The translations under genes and the position numbers were made by a program. Below, piece after piece: positions 28,303 through 37,774 of a stretch of DNA of 64,000 nucleotides. This stretch comes from an uncultured Ruminococcus sp. (lineage in GTDB: Bacteria; Bacillota; Clostridia; Oscillospirales; Ruminococcaceae), in contig NZ_CAMYUE010000003.1 in the NCBI RefSeq assembly GCF_947301925.1, positions 1 to 64,000 on the forward strand. Direction: 5' to 3'. Position 1 is the stretch's first letter; each line of letters starts with the position of its first letter. Below the pieces are notes generated by a model, which had not been told where the DNA came from, did no database searches, and saw nothing but the letters and a program-made list of their open reading frames with translations.

Positions 28303-28328
28303 CAGAACCGCCTGTTCAGGCGGTTCTG
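28303..28328 (+). terminator. Intrinsic terminator
   Basis: CAGAACCGCCTGTTCAGGCGGTTCTG. Confidence 0.7.
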
Positions 28329-28467
28329 AATTTGTTATGACAGCATATAACGTCTGTACGCATTTTCTTGCATTTGTTTGCCGGTTGTGATATAATATTT
28401 ACACTGATTGATGGATAAAATACTTGCAATATCAGATATAATTTCAAATGTACCGAAAGGAGCAGAC

Positions 28468-30984
28468 ATGAAAAAAGCCATCGCATTATTACTTCCGCTG
28501 GCATTACTGGCTTCGCCAGTATCATGCTCGCAGAAAAACAACAAATCATCCGTATCTCAAATCGAGACAGCTTCTGAAACCACAACTGCAACCACATCTG
28601 CAACTGAAGCTGCGACAAAGACAGAGGTGGAGTTCGACGGAGCAAAGTATAAGACCTATGCTTCTATGACTCCCGAGGAGATAGTTGCAACGCTTACTCC
28701 CGAACAAAAGGCTGCTCAGATGGTTCAGCCTGCAGTCTACAATATCACTGCGGAGGACATGAAAGCCAACGACTACGGCAGTATCCTTTCTACAGTTGGC
28801 TGCATTGGTTCCGACGAATGGTGCGAGACCGTTGACAGCTTCCAGAATGCAGCGATTGAATCGGAGGCCGGTATCCCGTATATCTACGGTCAGGACGACG
28901 TTCACGGCGTCAATTATTGCAGGGACGCAGTATACTTCCCCCACAATATCGGACAGGGAGCCGCAAACGACGAGGAGCTTGCCTATCAGGTGGGACTTAT
29001 AACGGCTGACGAGGCAAAACTATGCCATATGCTGTGGAACTTCTCGCCCTGCGTGGCTCAGTCCGTTGACCCGCGCTGGGGACGTACATATGAGTCCTAC
29101 GGCTCAGATCTTGAAACCATAACAAAGCTCAGCACGGCCTATACAAAGGGACTTCAGGACGGCGGACTTGTTGCCTGCGCAAAGCATTTCTTCGGCGACG
29201 GCAATGTTGTATACGGCACAGGCGAGGAGGGAACTCCCCTCAAGCGTATCGACCGCGGCGACGCTCAGCTCACAGACGGGGAGATAGAGGAGCTTCTCAA
29301 GGTATATCAGGCGCAGATAGACGCAGGCGTTCAGACCATAATGATAAGCCATTCCGCCCTCAACGGCGTGAAGATGCACGAAAACAAAGAGTACATCATG
29401 AAGCTGAAAGACGAAATGGGCTTTGAGGGCTTCATCGTCAGCGACTGGGGCTCCATTGAGCATACCTCGGGCGCCACATACAGGGAGCAGGTCATCAACG
29501 GCGTGAATTCGGGCATTGATATGCTCATGGAGACCGACAGATACGACGAGGCAAAGCAGATAATCGTTGACGCTGTGGGCAGCGGCGATATAAGCGAAGA
29601 ACGTGTCAACGACGCTGTTACGCGAATAATCAGGGTCAAGAAGGAAGCAGGCATTTTCGACGATCCGCTCTGCGGGAACCTCGAAACAAAGCAGACGGAA
29701 ACCGGCTCTCTCGAATACCGTAAGGTAGCCGAAAAGCTTGTTGAGGAGAGCCTTGTGCTCATCAAAAACGACAATAACGTGCTCCCGCTGAAAGAAGGTA
29801 CAAAGGTCTATATAACAGGTCCTGCGGCAAACAGCTGTCAGGCACAGTGCGGCGGCTGGACCATGGACTGGAACGGCGCAAACTCAAAGGACGTTCCGGG
29901 AGTTACAACTATACAGGAGGCGTTTGAGAGATACGCAAAGGACTACGGCATAGAAGTCATAACAGCTGAGGAAGAAGCAGATAAAGCCGATGTTGTGCTG
30001 CTTTGCTTAGGCGAGAAGACCTACGCCGAGTGGAACGGCGACACCGAGGATATGAGCCTTTTCGGTGCACTGGGACTTGACGGCAACAGGCAGGCACGAC
30101 AGGAAGCCAAGGAACTGGGCAAGCCCGTTGTTACCTGTATAATCGCAGGCAGAAATGTTCTCATAAATCCGAGAATATACGACGACTGGGACAGCGTGGT
30201 CATGTGCTATCTTCCCGGTTCTGAGGGCAAGGGCATATCCGATGTTCTCTGCGGCTGCGCTGACTTCACAGGCAAACTGCCCTCGCCGTGGTACAGCTCG
30301 ACAGACCAGATAGGCACAGACAAGTGCTGGCTCGAAAGAGGCTACGGTCTCAACTACGGCGGCGATTTCAAGGCTAAAGCAGAGCCAGAGACAATTCTTG
30401 ATCCGCCGACTGTAGTAGCCGATGATCCGGCAACTGAGGGAACGAATTACACTAAGGGACTCTTCAAAGACGGCGTATATGTAAATGATTATGCAGGTAT
30501 TAAGTTTAATGTTCCAGGTAATCTGAATTATTTCTCAGCATACAATGCTGAAATGAAGGAAGCACAGATAGCAGAGACTACCGATGAAACAGAGCTTGCA
30601 ATTCTGAGATCATCGATATATGAGGCGAATTTCGGAAACATGAATGAAGCTGTTTGTATCACTTTCTATAATACCAAAATGCTCTCTTCTGCACTCTTTC
30701 CTGATAAGGAAGAAATTACAGAAGAAGACGCACTTGACGTTTACAGGGAATATCTGGCAAATCTTTCCAAGGAGCAAGGCTCCAAGATAGATTTTGGGGA
30801 CGCAAAAAAGACAACTATCGGCGGTCAGGAGTATCTTAGGTATATCTCTCACTATGACGGAGATGAAAACAGTTATGAAGCCTTTTGTGTGAGAAAGATA
30901 GATGATGCTCTATTATGTGAGATATGGTACGCTTCTGACAAAACCAATAAAACGCCTGAATATTATGAAGCTCTGTTCTCATGA
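28468..30984 (+). CDS. Glycoside hydrolase family 3 lipoprotein with additional C-terminal domain
   Basis: Lipobox LLASPVSCSQ; GH3 motifs YGQDDVHGVNYCRDAVYFPHNIG, ACAKHFFGDG, GFIVSDWGS; C-terminal DGVYVNDYAGIKFNVPGNLNYFSAY... outside GH3. Start at 28468. Confidence 0.9.
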   Translation: MKKAIALLLPLALLASPVSCSQKNNKSSVSQIETASETTTATTSATEAATKTEVEFDGAKYKTYASMTPEEIVATLTPEQKAAQMVQPAVYNITAEDMKANDYGSILSTVGCIGSDEWCETVDSFQNAAIESEAGIPYIYGQDDVHGVNYCRDAVYFPHNIGQGAANDEELAYQVGLITADEAKLCHMLWNFSPCVAQSVDPRWGRTYESYGSDLETITKLSTAYTKGLQDGGLVACAKHFFGDGNVVYGTGEEGTPLKRIDRGDAQLTDGEIEELLKVYQAQIDAGVQTIMISHSALNGVKMHENKEYIMKLKDEMGFEGFIVSDWGSIEHTSGATYREQVINGVNSGIDMLMETDRYDEAKQIIVDAVGSGDISEERVNDAVTRIIRVKKEAGIFDDPLCGNLETKQTETGSLEYRKVAEKLVEESLVLIKNDNNVLPLKEGTKVYITGPAANSCQAQCGGWTMDWNGANSKDVPGVTTIQEAFERYAKDYGIEVITAEEEADKADVVLLCLGEKTYAEWNGDTEDMSLFGALGLDGNRQARQEAKELGKPVVTCIIAGRNVLINPRIYDDWDSVVMCYLPGSEGKGISDVLCGCADFTGKLPSPWYSSTDQIGTDKCWLERGYGLNYGGDFKAKAEPETILDPPTVVADDPATEGTNYTKGLFKDGVYVNDYAGIKFNVPGNLNYFSAYNAEMKEAQIAETTDETELAILRSSIYEANFGNMNEAVCITFYNTKMLSSALFPDKEEITEEDALDVYREYLANLSKEQGSKIDFGDAKKTTIGGQEYLRYISHYDGDENSYEAFCVRKIDDALLCEIWYASDKTNKTPEYYEALFS

Positions 30985-31028
30985 TATCAACTGTTCATAT
31001 GAGCAGGATAATGACTTGACAGAAGAAA

Positions 31029-31062
31029 AGAGGCTTTCCGCATACGGAGAGCCTCTTTTGTT
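31029..31062 (+). terminator. Intrinsic terminator
   Basis: AGAGGCT TTCCGCATACGGAG AGCCTCT TTTG. Confidence 0.65.
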
Positions 31063-31189
31063 CGTTTTACGATGAATTATATAATATGGTCCCTGAAAGC
31101 AGGAGCTCATCTGTGTTGGAGCTATCATTTTGTTTTATAATAAAAACACTGGATTTTTGAGTAAAACTATGTTATAATAGAAAAGTGAA

Positions 31190-32734
31190 TTATTTCAGGG
31201 GCAGAGTAAACATAAAGGCAGTCCCCTTTCCGACCTCACTTTCTGCCCAGATCTTTCCTCCGTGGGACTCGATTATGAATTTGCATATGAACAGACCAAG
31301 TCCCGTGCCGGTCTCGGAGTGCCTGCCCTTGTAGTATCTCTCCCAGATATGCGGCATATCCTCCGGGGAGATACCGCTTCCGGTGTCCTTTACGGTGATC
31401 TTGACGAAGCTGTCTTCTTCCTCTGCTTTTACGAGAATGGTGCCGTTTTTGGTGTGCTTGAGAGCGTTGGAGATAAGATTTACGAAAACTCTCTGCAATC
31501 TTGAGCTGTCGGCAATAACTTCCGGCAGTTCAAGGGGGATACGGATGGCAAGTCTGTTATTGTTCTTGTTGAGGACTGCAAAATATGTCTCAACTGTTTC
31601 GCGGACAATGCCGTCTATATCACACGGAGAAGGTTCCAGCACCATACGCCCTTCCTCTATACGGGTGGCGTCAAGTATCTGTGTTACCATGAGAGCCATG
31701 CGATTGGCTTCCGAGGATATGCGCTTCAGATTCTCCTGTACAAGAGACGTATCGCCGCCGTTTGCAAGGTCGAGCTCCGCATTCTGTGCATAGCCGGACA
31801 TGGCGGCAAGAGGCGTTTTCAGCTCATGTGAAGCGTCGGAGAGAAAGGCGGTTTTCATTCGGTTGGCTTCTTCGAGAGCTTCCTTCTCCTGCTGAGCACG
31901 GAGCCGTTCAAGCTCAATGGGATCGGCGATATATCCTGATATTTTTCGTGTGTACATCAGACAGACAAGGATCATCAGGAGAACCACCGCAGCCATTATC
32001 GCAAAGGCACGGCGCAGGGCACGTACATTGGCAGTATTGGCAGTATCTTCATACTCATCTATAAACTCTCTGGAAAAGTTGTCTATGGATTCGTTATTGT
32101 TGTCTGTTTTGATGATACAGAGCTTTACCGGCGAATTATCCGACATATCATAAACCGTGTTTATGCCTATGGATATGAGTGCGTTGTCGGTCCTCAGGAA
32201 TGAGTAATCCTTAATGCTCTTTTTCATCCATGTGACACCGTCAGGGAATATATGGCCGCCGATCTCGCTCTGACGCCGGTCGTCGCCGTAGATCTCGTTC
32301 AGCAGCTGTTCCGCATATTCCTCTGAATAGCCGTTGGCGCAGAAGAAATAGTCTCCGTGATATATAAAAAGCACTTCGTCGTCCGGAAAGCAATCAGCTA
32401 CTTTTTCGGTAACAGTGCAGTATGTATCCAGCAGACTCATGCATTGCAGCTCAAAGGTTTCCTGCGATGTGACCGCGTAGAAATGATTCCCCGCGAGATA
32501 TGAAAGCCAGTTTACAGAATACCATGTCTCTTTGGACAAGACCAGCTTCTGATCCTCATAGTATACTTGTTTCATATCATGAGAATAATTCGTAAGGGAC
32601 CTTTTTTCCTGTTTCCGTATCTGATTTGTGAAAAGAGCGAATACGGTGCCCATACATACCAGAAGCAGAAGCATAGAAGCAAGTATCAGTGCGAACAGTT
32701 TGCTGCGAAGCTTTGATTTCTTTCTTTTATTCAT
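31190..32734 (-). CDS. Sensor histidine kinase
   Basis: H box FLSDASHELKTPLAAMSGYAQ, N box NLISNALKHTKNG, G box DTGSGIS; two TM segments. Confidence 0.93.
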   Translation of the reverse strand: MNKRKKSKLRSKLFALILASMLLLLVCMGTVFALFTNQIRKQEKRSLTNYSHDMKQVYYEDQKLVLSKETWYSVNWLSYLAGNHFYAVTSQETFELQCMSLLDTYCTVTEKVADCFPDDEVLFIYHGDYFFCANGYSEEYAEQLLNEIYGDDRRQSEIGGHIFPDGVTWMKKSIKDYSFLRTDNALISIGINTVYDMSDNSPVKLCIIKTDNNNESIDNFSREFIDEYEDTANTANVRALRRAFAIMAAVVLLMILVCLMYTRKISGYIADPIELERLRAQQEKEALEEANRMKTAFLSDASHELKTPLAAMSGYAQNAELDLANGGDTSLVQENLKRISSEANRMALMVTQILDATRIEEGRMVLEPSPCDIDGIVRETVETYFAVLNKNNNRLAIRIPLELPEVIADSSRLQRVFVNLISNALKHTKNGTILVKAEEEDSFVKITVKDTGSGISPEDMPHIWERYYKGRHSETGTGLGLFICKFIIESHGGKIWAESEVGKGTAFMFTLPLK

Positions 32735-32795
32735 ATTATCGCCTCCTTTCCAGGCTGATTATATTATACCATATTTTTATTAGAATGTGTACCAA

Positions 32796-32811
32796 ATTAC
32801 AAAAGTGTAAT
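32796..32811. promoter_or_regulatory. Operator-like site 1 ATTACA-AAAG-TGTAAT between HK and RR
   Basis: Exactly 27 nt from the minus-strand TATAAT at 32763-32768 (HK promoter). Confidence 0.7.
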
Positions 32812-32824
32812 CAGGAGGTTTTTT

Positions 32825-33511
32825 ATGTCACATATTTTATTGGTGGAAGACGATTCGGACATAATGAGAATAAACAGCACATTCCTTGAAAAAGAGGGAT
32901 ATACCGTGCATTGTGCGGATTCGGTACAGACTGCCGCCTTCATGCTGGAGGAATGTATCCCCGATCTTGTGCTCCTTGACGTTATGCTGCCCGACGGCGA
33001 CGGAATGGATTTTTGCAGGATACTCAGACAGAAAACGCAGGCTCCCGTAATATTCCTCACGGCCCGCGACGAAAACGATGACGTTGTAATGGGGTTCCGC
33101 AGCGGCGGCGACGACTACATAACAAAGCCGTACGACCTTAACGTATTGAAGGCGCGTATAGAGGTGCAGCTCCGCCGTAATGCGAAGCAGGCTCCGCAGC
33201 ATCCGAGGATAGAGCTGCCTGAGCTTACCATAGACCTGTTTGCAGGCTCTGCCACACTGGACGGCTGCGAGTGTCCGCTGCCGCAGCGCGAATTGCAGAT
33301 ACTGTATATGCTTGCCTCGCAGCTGGGCTCCCGCATAAGCTACCGGGAGATATACAAGAACATCTACGGCTGCGACGTCGAGGACAGCAAGAATACCATA
33401 AGAGTGAATATCTCCCGACTGAAAAAGCATCTGAACATGGACGATATGAGCACATATGAGATAGCTTCCACGTCGGAGGGCGAGTACGTCCTGAGACGGG
33501 TCATATTCTGA
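32825..33511 (+). CDS. OmpR/PhoB-family response regulator
   Basis: Receiver ILLVEDDSDIMR...DLVLLDVMLPDGDG...FLTARDE...KPYD; winged-helix C-terminus. Confidence 0.93.
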   Translation: MSHILLVEDDSDIMRINSTFLEKEGYTVHCADSVQTAAFMLEECIPDLVLLDVMLPDGDGMDFCRILRQKTQAPVIFLTARDENDDVVMGFRSGGDDYITKPYDLNVLKARIEVQLRRNAKQAPQHPRIELPELTIDLFAGSATLDGCECPLPQRELQILYMLASQLGSRISYREIYKNIYGCDVEDSKNTIRVNISRLKKHLNMDDMSTYEIASTSEGEYVLRRVIF

Positions 33512-33521
33512 ATATTTTCCG

Positions 33522-33537
33522 ATTACAGATCTGTAAT
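33522..33537 (+). promoter_or_regulatory. Operator-like site 2 ATTACA-GATC-TGTAAT
   Basis: Perfect palindrome; 27 nt before TATAAT 33565-33570. Confidence 0.7.
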
Positions 33538-33623
33538 TTCACAACACGGACTCCGCATATAATATATAATAATTTCAGCAGAGATCACACATATCTCAGA
33601 ATTTATAACAAAGGAGAAAAACT

Positions 33624-34511
33624 ATGAAGAAACCAACTGCTTGTCTTGCAATGCTTATAATGATATCCGCAATGGTATCATGCGGAAAAACGGAGGACAG
33701 GAATAACAGTACGCCTGCGAATACGACTTCTTCCACGTCAGCTTCCGCATCTGAAGGTACATCAGCGGAAAGGGAAACCACCACAGCCGAAAACAGCACC
33801 ACCGAAGCCGCTTCTGTCAGTGTTACGGCAGCTCCCGACGCGTATGATGTCAGCGCTGTCGTGGGAACTTGGTATGAGGAGGACGCACTGGATTCCCGTA
33901 CCCTCACTGTAAACGCCGACGGAACATATCAGCTTGCATACCGCGGCGGCGGAAGCAAATACGGCAATATAAAGACAGAGGCTCAGGATTCGGGAGACAT
34001 AGTGTACTCTTTCTGCCCCGATGAGGAAAACCAATGGGTACGTTTCTGTGTCAGGCGCGGCGAGGATAATATGACCAGACTGTGCTCGGCATCTGACGGT
34101 ATATCAATGAGCTTCGTTTCTGCCGCTGATGTAAGTCAGGAAGCGCAGGACAATAACAGCGAGCCCGCACCTGCCGAGAAATTCGCAGGAGCATGGGACT
34201 GCGGAAGATGCCACATGGTTATAACCCGTATCGGCTACGGAACATACAGCGCTGATATACACTGGAGCTCATCTGAGTCGGAGGGCTGCAACTGGTCATA
34301 TTACTGCAAATACTACGCAGACAGCGACCAGCTCGTATCCGACGGAATGGGCATTTGTACGGAGTATGCCGGTCTGGGCGTAGGCTCTGAATCCTCTGTT
34401 CAGAAATATACCGACGGAAGTGCGGTGTTCAGTATTCTTGATAACGGCAATCTAACATGGCAGGACAGTAAAGAAAACGCTGCTGACAGCCTTGAGTTTA
34501 CCCGCGGCTGA
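33624..34511 (+). CDS. Lipoprotein of unknown function
   Basis: MKKPTACLAMLIMISAMVSCGK lipobox; Ser/Thr-rich linker. Confidence 0.8.
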   Translation: MKKPTACLAMLIMISAMVSCGKTEDRNNSTPANTTSSTSASASEGTSAERETTTAENSTTEAASVSVTAAPDAYDVSAVVGTWYEEDALDSRTLTVNADGTYQLAYRGGGSKYGNIKTEAQDSGDIVYSFCPDEENQWVRFCVRRGEDNMTRLCSASDGISMSFVSAADVSQEAQDNNSEPAPAEKFAGAWDCGRCHMVITRIGYGTYSADIHWSSSESEGCNWSYYCKYYADSDQLVSDGMGICTEYAGLGVGSESSVQKYTDGSAVFSILDNGNLTWQDSKENAADSLEFTRG

Positions 34512-34518
34512 TAAGACG

Positions 34519-34534
34519 ATTACAATTCTGTAAT
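34519..34534 (+). promoter_or_regulatory. Operator-like site 3 ATTACA-ATTC-TGTAAT
   Basis: 27 nt before TATAAT 34562-34567. Confidence 0.7.
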
Positions 34535-34621
34535 TTTGCAGCATTGCCTGTGAAGATGTGCTATAATGGTCACAACAGCAAAGGACTGACAGAAAGAAAC
34601 ATTTTAAAGGAGATAAAAAAT

Positions 34622-35437
34622 ATGAAAAAGCATCTTATAATTATTGCAATGTTAGGTATTATCGCCTCTTTGACAGGCTGCGGAGTTACAGAAAATGACG
34701 GTACGTCAGAAACCCCATCAGCAGCTGTCACAGTTACGACTACGGCAGAAGCTGCTTCGGAAGCGGCAACTACAACGGCAGAGAAGAAGGAAGCCGCAGC
34801 AACAACTGTCACAGAAGCTGAGACAAAGGCAGCCGAAAAGACTGAAACAGCTGCCGGGGGGGCAGGCGCAAGCGCTCCTGTTATCAGTCAGGAAACTTAT
34901 CTGTTCGGCGGCTCGGTGGCAACTAAGTCTGATGATCTCAACATGAGAGACAAGCCCGATACAAACGGAAACGTGATCGCCTCAATTCCCAACGGAACAC
35001 AGATAGATGTATACTCATGCAGCACAAACGGCTGGTATGTCACAAGCTATAACGGTAAGACAGGTTATGTAAGCGCTGACTTTGTCAAGAAGATAGAGGA
35101 TTATGATCCTATGGCATATAATGCGGATATCAGGAATCTTGTGGGTCAGTGGACCTATCAGGTGGCAGCAGGCAACTTTACCGTTGACGTAAGCGCAAAT
35201 GATAACGGCACCATAACCGTCAAGGACGACAGTACATACACATATACCGATCCTGACGGAAATACTCACTCAGGCACGGTGGAGCTCAAGTACGAGGAAT
35301 ACTCAAACGGCGATAAGGTACCCTATTTCGCTTTCTATGAGGGCAGTGAGTTCTTTATCGGCTGCTACTGCGGTCAGAACTCGTTAGACGTCTATTATGT
35401 AGGAAACGGCGGCATGGCCCGTATAGTGAGAAAGTAA
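34622..35437 (+). CDS. SH3b-domain lipoprotein
   Basis: MKKHLIIIAMLGIIASLTGCG lipobox; SH3b LNMRDKPDTNGNVIASIPNGTQIDVYSCSTNGWYVTSYNGKTGYVSADFVKK. Start at 34622. Confidence 0.82.
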   Translation: MKKHLIIIAMLGIIASLTGCGVTENDGTSETPSAAVTVTTTAEAASEAATTTAEKKEAAATTVTEAETKAAEKTETAAGGAGASAPVISQETYLFGGSVATKSDDLNMRDKPDTNGNVIASIPNGTQIDVYSCSTNGWYVTSYNGKTGYVSADFVKKIEDYDPMAYNADIRNLVGQWTYQVAAGNFTVDVSANDNGTITVKDDSTYTYTDPDGNTHSGTVELKYEEYSNGDKVPYFAFYEGSEFFIGCYCGQNSLDVYYVGNGGMARIVRK

Positions 35438-35531
35438 AAGCAAAGGCGTAATGCGGCAGGCCGGGGTCGGTAAAAACGGTGCTCAGCCGCCTTTGGTCAG
35501 AGAAAGCCGGTAATTATCCGCGGAAAAGAAC

Positions 35532-36071
35532 ATGAATAATAGAATTAATGCTGAAATAAGACAAAAGAAAACCAAAAGGCAGTGGTTCCTGTTCATAACA
35601 GGACTTATTGCAGTGCTCGCCGGTGTAAGTGTCCTGGGCTTTTTCGGCGTCAGGAAGGTATACCGCGAGCTTCAGAAGCAGAAGCTCATGCGCGAAAACC
35701 CCGTGATTGAAATAGCCGATCTGGATATCAAGGCTCCCATTCTGGAGGGAACGGACAATAAGACCATTTCCAGGGCAGTGGGGCATTTCACGGGAACCGG
35801 GGATTTCGGAAAAGGCAATTACTGTATAGCAGGCCACAGCAGCACCATATACAAGGAGTACTTCAACAACCTGAAAAAGATCAGGGCGGGAATGAAGATC
35901 ACTCTTTATGATAAGGAGAAAAACGCCTACGTCTATACCGTGAAGGAGACCTTTATCGTAGAGCCGAACGAGACATGGATACTCGATGATTTCGGTGATA
36001 ACAGGATCACTGTTGTTACCTGTACCGATGACGGAAAACAGCGGCAGGTGGTAGTGGGTTCACTTTCATGA
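35532..36071 (+). CDS. Sortase (class D-like)
   Basis: N-terminal TM; YCIAGHSS catalytic His; ITVVTCTDDGKQRQVV catalytic Cys/Arg. Confidence 0.85.
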   Translation: MNNRINAEIRQKKTKRQWFLFITGLIAVLAGVSVLGFFGVRKVYRELQKQKLMRENPVIEIADLDIKAPILEGTDNKTISRAVGHFTGTGDFGKGNYCIAGHSSTIYKEYFNNLKKIRAGMKITLYDKEKNAYVYTVKETFIVEPNETWILDDFGDNRITVVTCTDDGKQRQVVVGSLS

Positions 36072-36102
36072 ATGTCCGCGGACTTCATAACATTATAAAA
36101 AT

Positions 36103-36138
36103 GCCCCTGAGCGGTAATAACACCGCTCAGGGGCTGTT
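36103..36138. terminator. Bidirectional terminator
   Basis: GCCCCTGAGCGGT-AATAAC-ACCGCTCAGGGGC. Confidence 0.75.
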
Positions 36139-36162
36139 TTGTATGCTTTTGCGTGGGAACTC

Positions 36163-36966
36163 TTACGAGCCTGTACCGTTGTATTTCAGGGCTCCGCGCA
36201 TCCAGAATTTATAGCTCAGCCAGAAGAAGACCACTCCGATAAGGGGAGACAGCCACGACAGCAGAGGCACCTCATCGGGCCTCAGTATGACAAGACTGGG
36301 ATAGTACGCTATAAACGCTATGGGCATCAGGAAGGTGAATATGAACCTGAATACAGGGCTGAATATGGTCACGGGATACTTTGCGTAGTCCTTGAAGCGT
36401 GTTACCAGATCCAGAACGTAGAATGAATTCATTATCCAGAAGCAGGTGGCTGCCGCAGCATTCTGCATGGCTATCATCACCAGTGACGCGGTGATGAGGA
36501 AAACGATCATTTTCAGCAGTATCAGCGGTGTAAAGCCGAGACCTATCTTGTTCCATGAGTATATCAGCGTACCGATACCGAATGCCAGCTGTCCCAGACC
36601 CTTGATGTCGAATACCTCCGACTGATAGTAGAAGAATATATTTATTGGTCTGAAGCAGTATTTTATGAAGTCTCCCGTATAGACAGCTATTCTCAGGCTC
36701 CAGTTGTTGTCGAAAAGACACTGCACGGGAGTTATGGCTACCAGCGAGAAGCCGTAAAGGAACAGCATCTCGTAATAGCCCCAGCCGTTTATTGACGGGA
36801 AGCTCCTGAACATTATCCAGAAGCTCACAAAGCCTGCTATATTGGTGAATATCATGCCGATGGTGGAGATTATGAAGTCCGCACGGTAGCTCATCTTGCT
36901 CTTTATATCCTGAGCCAGTATCTTGAAGTATATCCTGAGATAGAAGCCAAGTCCTTTCTTTTTCAT
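36163..36966 (-). CDS. ABC-2 family exporter permease
   Basis: Multi-TM, adjacent to second permease and ATPase. Confidence 0.82.
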   Translation of the reverse strand: MKKKGLGFYLRIYFKILAQDIKSKMSYRADFIISTIGMIFTNIAGFVSFWIMFRSFPSINGWGYYEMLFLYGFSLVAITPVQCLFDNNWSLRIAVYTGDFIKYCFRPINIFFYYQSEVFDIKGLGQLAFGIGTLIYSWNKIGLGFTPLILLKMIVFLITASLVMIAMQNAAAATCFWIMNSFYVLDLVTRFKDYAKYPVTIFSPVFRFIFTFLMPIAFIAYYPSLVILRPDEVPLLSWLSPLIGVVFFWLSYKFWMRGALKYNGTGS

Positions 36967-36970
36967 GTCA

Positions 36971-37774
36971 TCAGCCTCCGTTCACCGTGATCTGCCGCAG
37001 CGACACCTTCCAGAACAGCTTGCTGAGTATCATCAGAACTGCTGCCCATATGAGCTGTGTGCCTATGGTGACGAGCAGCTCCTTTGGCTCGGGGTGAGCG
37101 TTCAGGAGTATCGACAGCGGTGCGTTGTATATTGACTGGAAAGGCAGGTAATAGGTTATCTTCCTGAATGTCTCGGGGAAGAATGCCAGGGGTATCGTAG
37201 CTCCCGAGAGCAGCAGGACTATCACCTGCTTCATTATGTTTATGCCCCATATGGACTCGGTATAGACGCATATGGTGCCCACTATGAAGTTTATGCTGTA
37301 ATTGATGGATATGGCTATGATAACGGAGATGAGGAAGAACAGCAGGTTCAGCCCCATATGTATTGCTCCGTGAGTTACCAGAGCCACGGCGATGAATGTG
37401 GGCAGGAAGGTGAATACAAAATTGGTCACGAAAGCACCCGAATTAGACCAGAACAGGTATGATCTGTATTCCATGGGCTTGAGCAGTTCAAGAACTATCT
37501 TTCCCGACTGTATGCTGCGTCCCATCTCCCACACCGTGTACATCTCCATAAAATTGAACAGCGCCGTTGCCAGCACAAGATAAATGAGCGTATCGGAGAA
37601 GGTCATCCCGTTGACGGAATCCGTTCCTGCCGAGGCGTAAATGGCCTTCCACAGATAATATACCACTATGAGGTAGAGTATATTTCCCAGAGCCATGACA
37701 AAGGTGCCCAGCCTGAACTGCAATGATTCCATTATTCCTGCTTTTGTGAGGGTGATGTGTTTTTTCAGCTTCAT
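36971..37774 (-). CDS. ABC-2 family exporter permease
   Basis: MKLKKHITLTKAGIMESLQFRLGTFVMALGNILYLIVVYYLWKAIY...; start chosen inside ORF 36971-37921. Confidence 0.82.
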   Translation of the reverse strand: MKLKKHITLTKAGIMESLQFRLGTFVMALGNILYLIVVYYLWKAIYASAGTDSVNGMTFSDTLIYLVLATALFNFMEMYTVWEMGRSIQSGKIVLELLKPMEYRSYLFWSNSGAFVTNFVFTFLPTFIAVALVTHGAIHMGLNLLFFLISVIIAISINYSINFIVGTICVYTESIWGINIMKQVIVLLLSGATIPLAFFPETFRKITYYLPFQSIYNAPLSILLNAHPEPKELLVTIGTQLIWAAVLMILSKLFWKVSLRQITVNGG

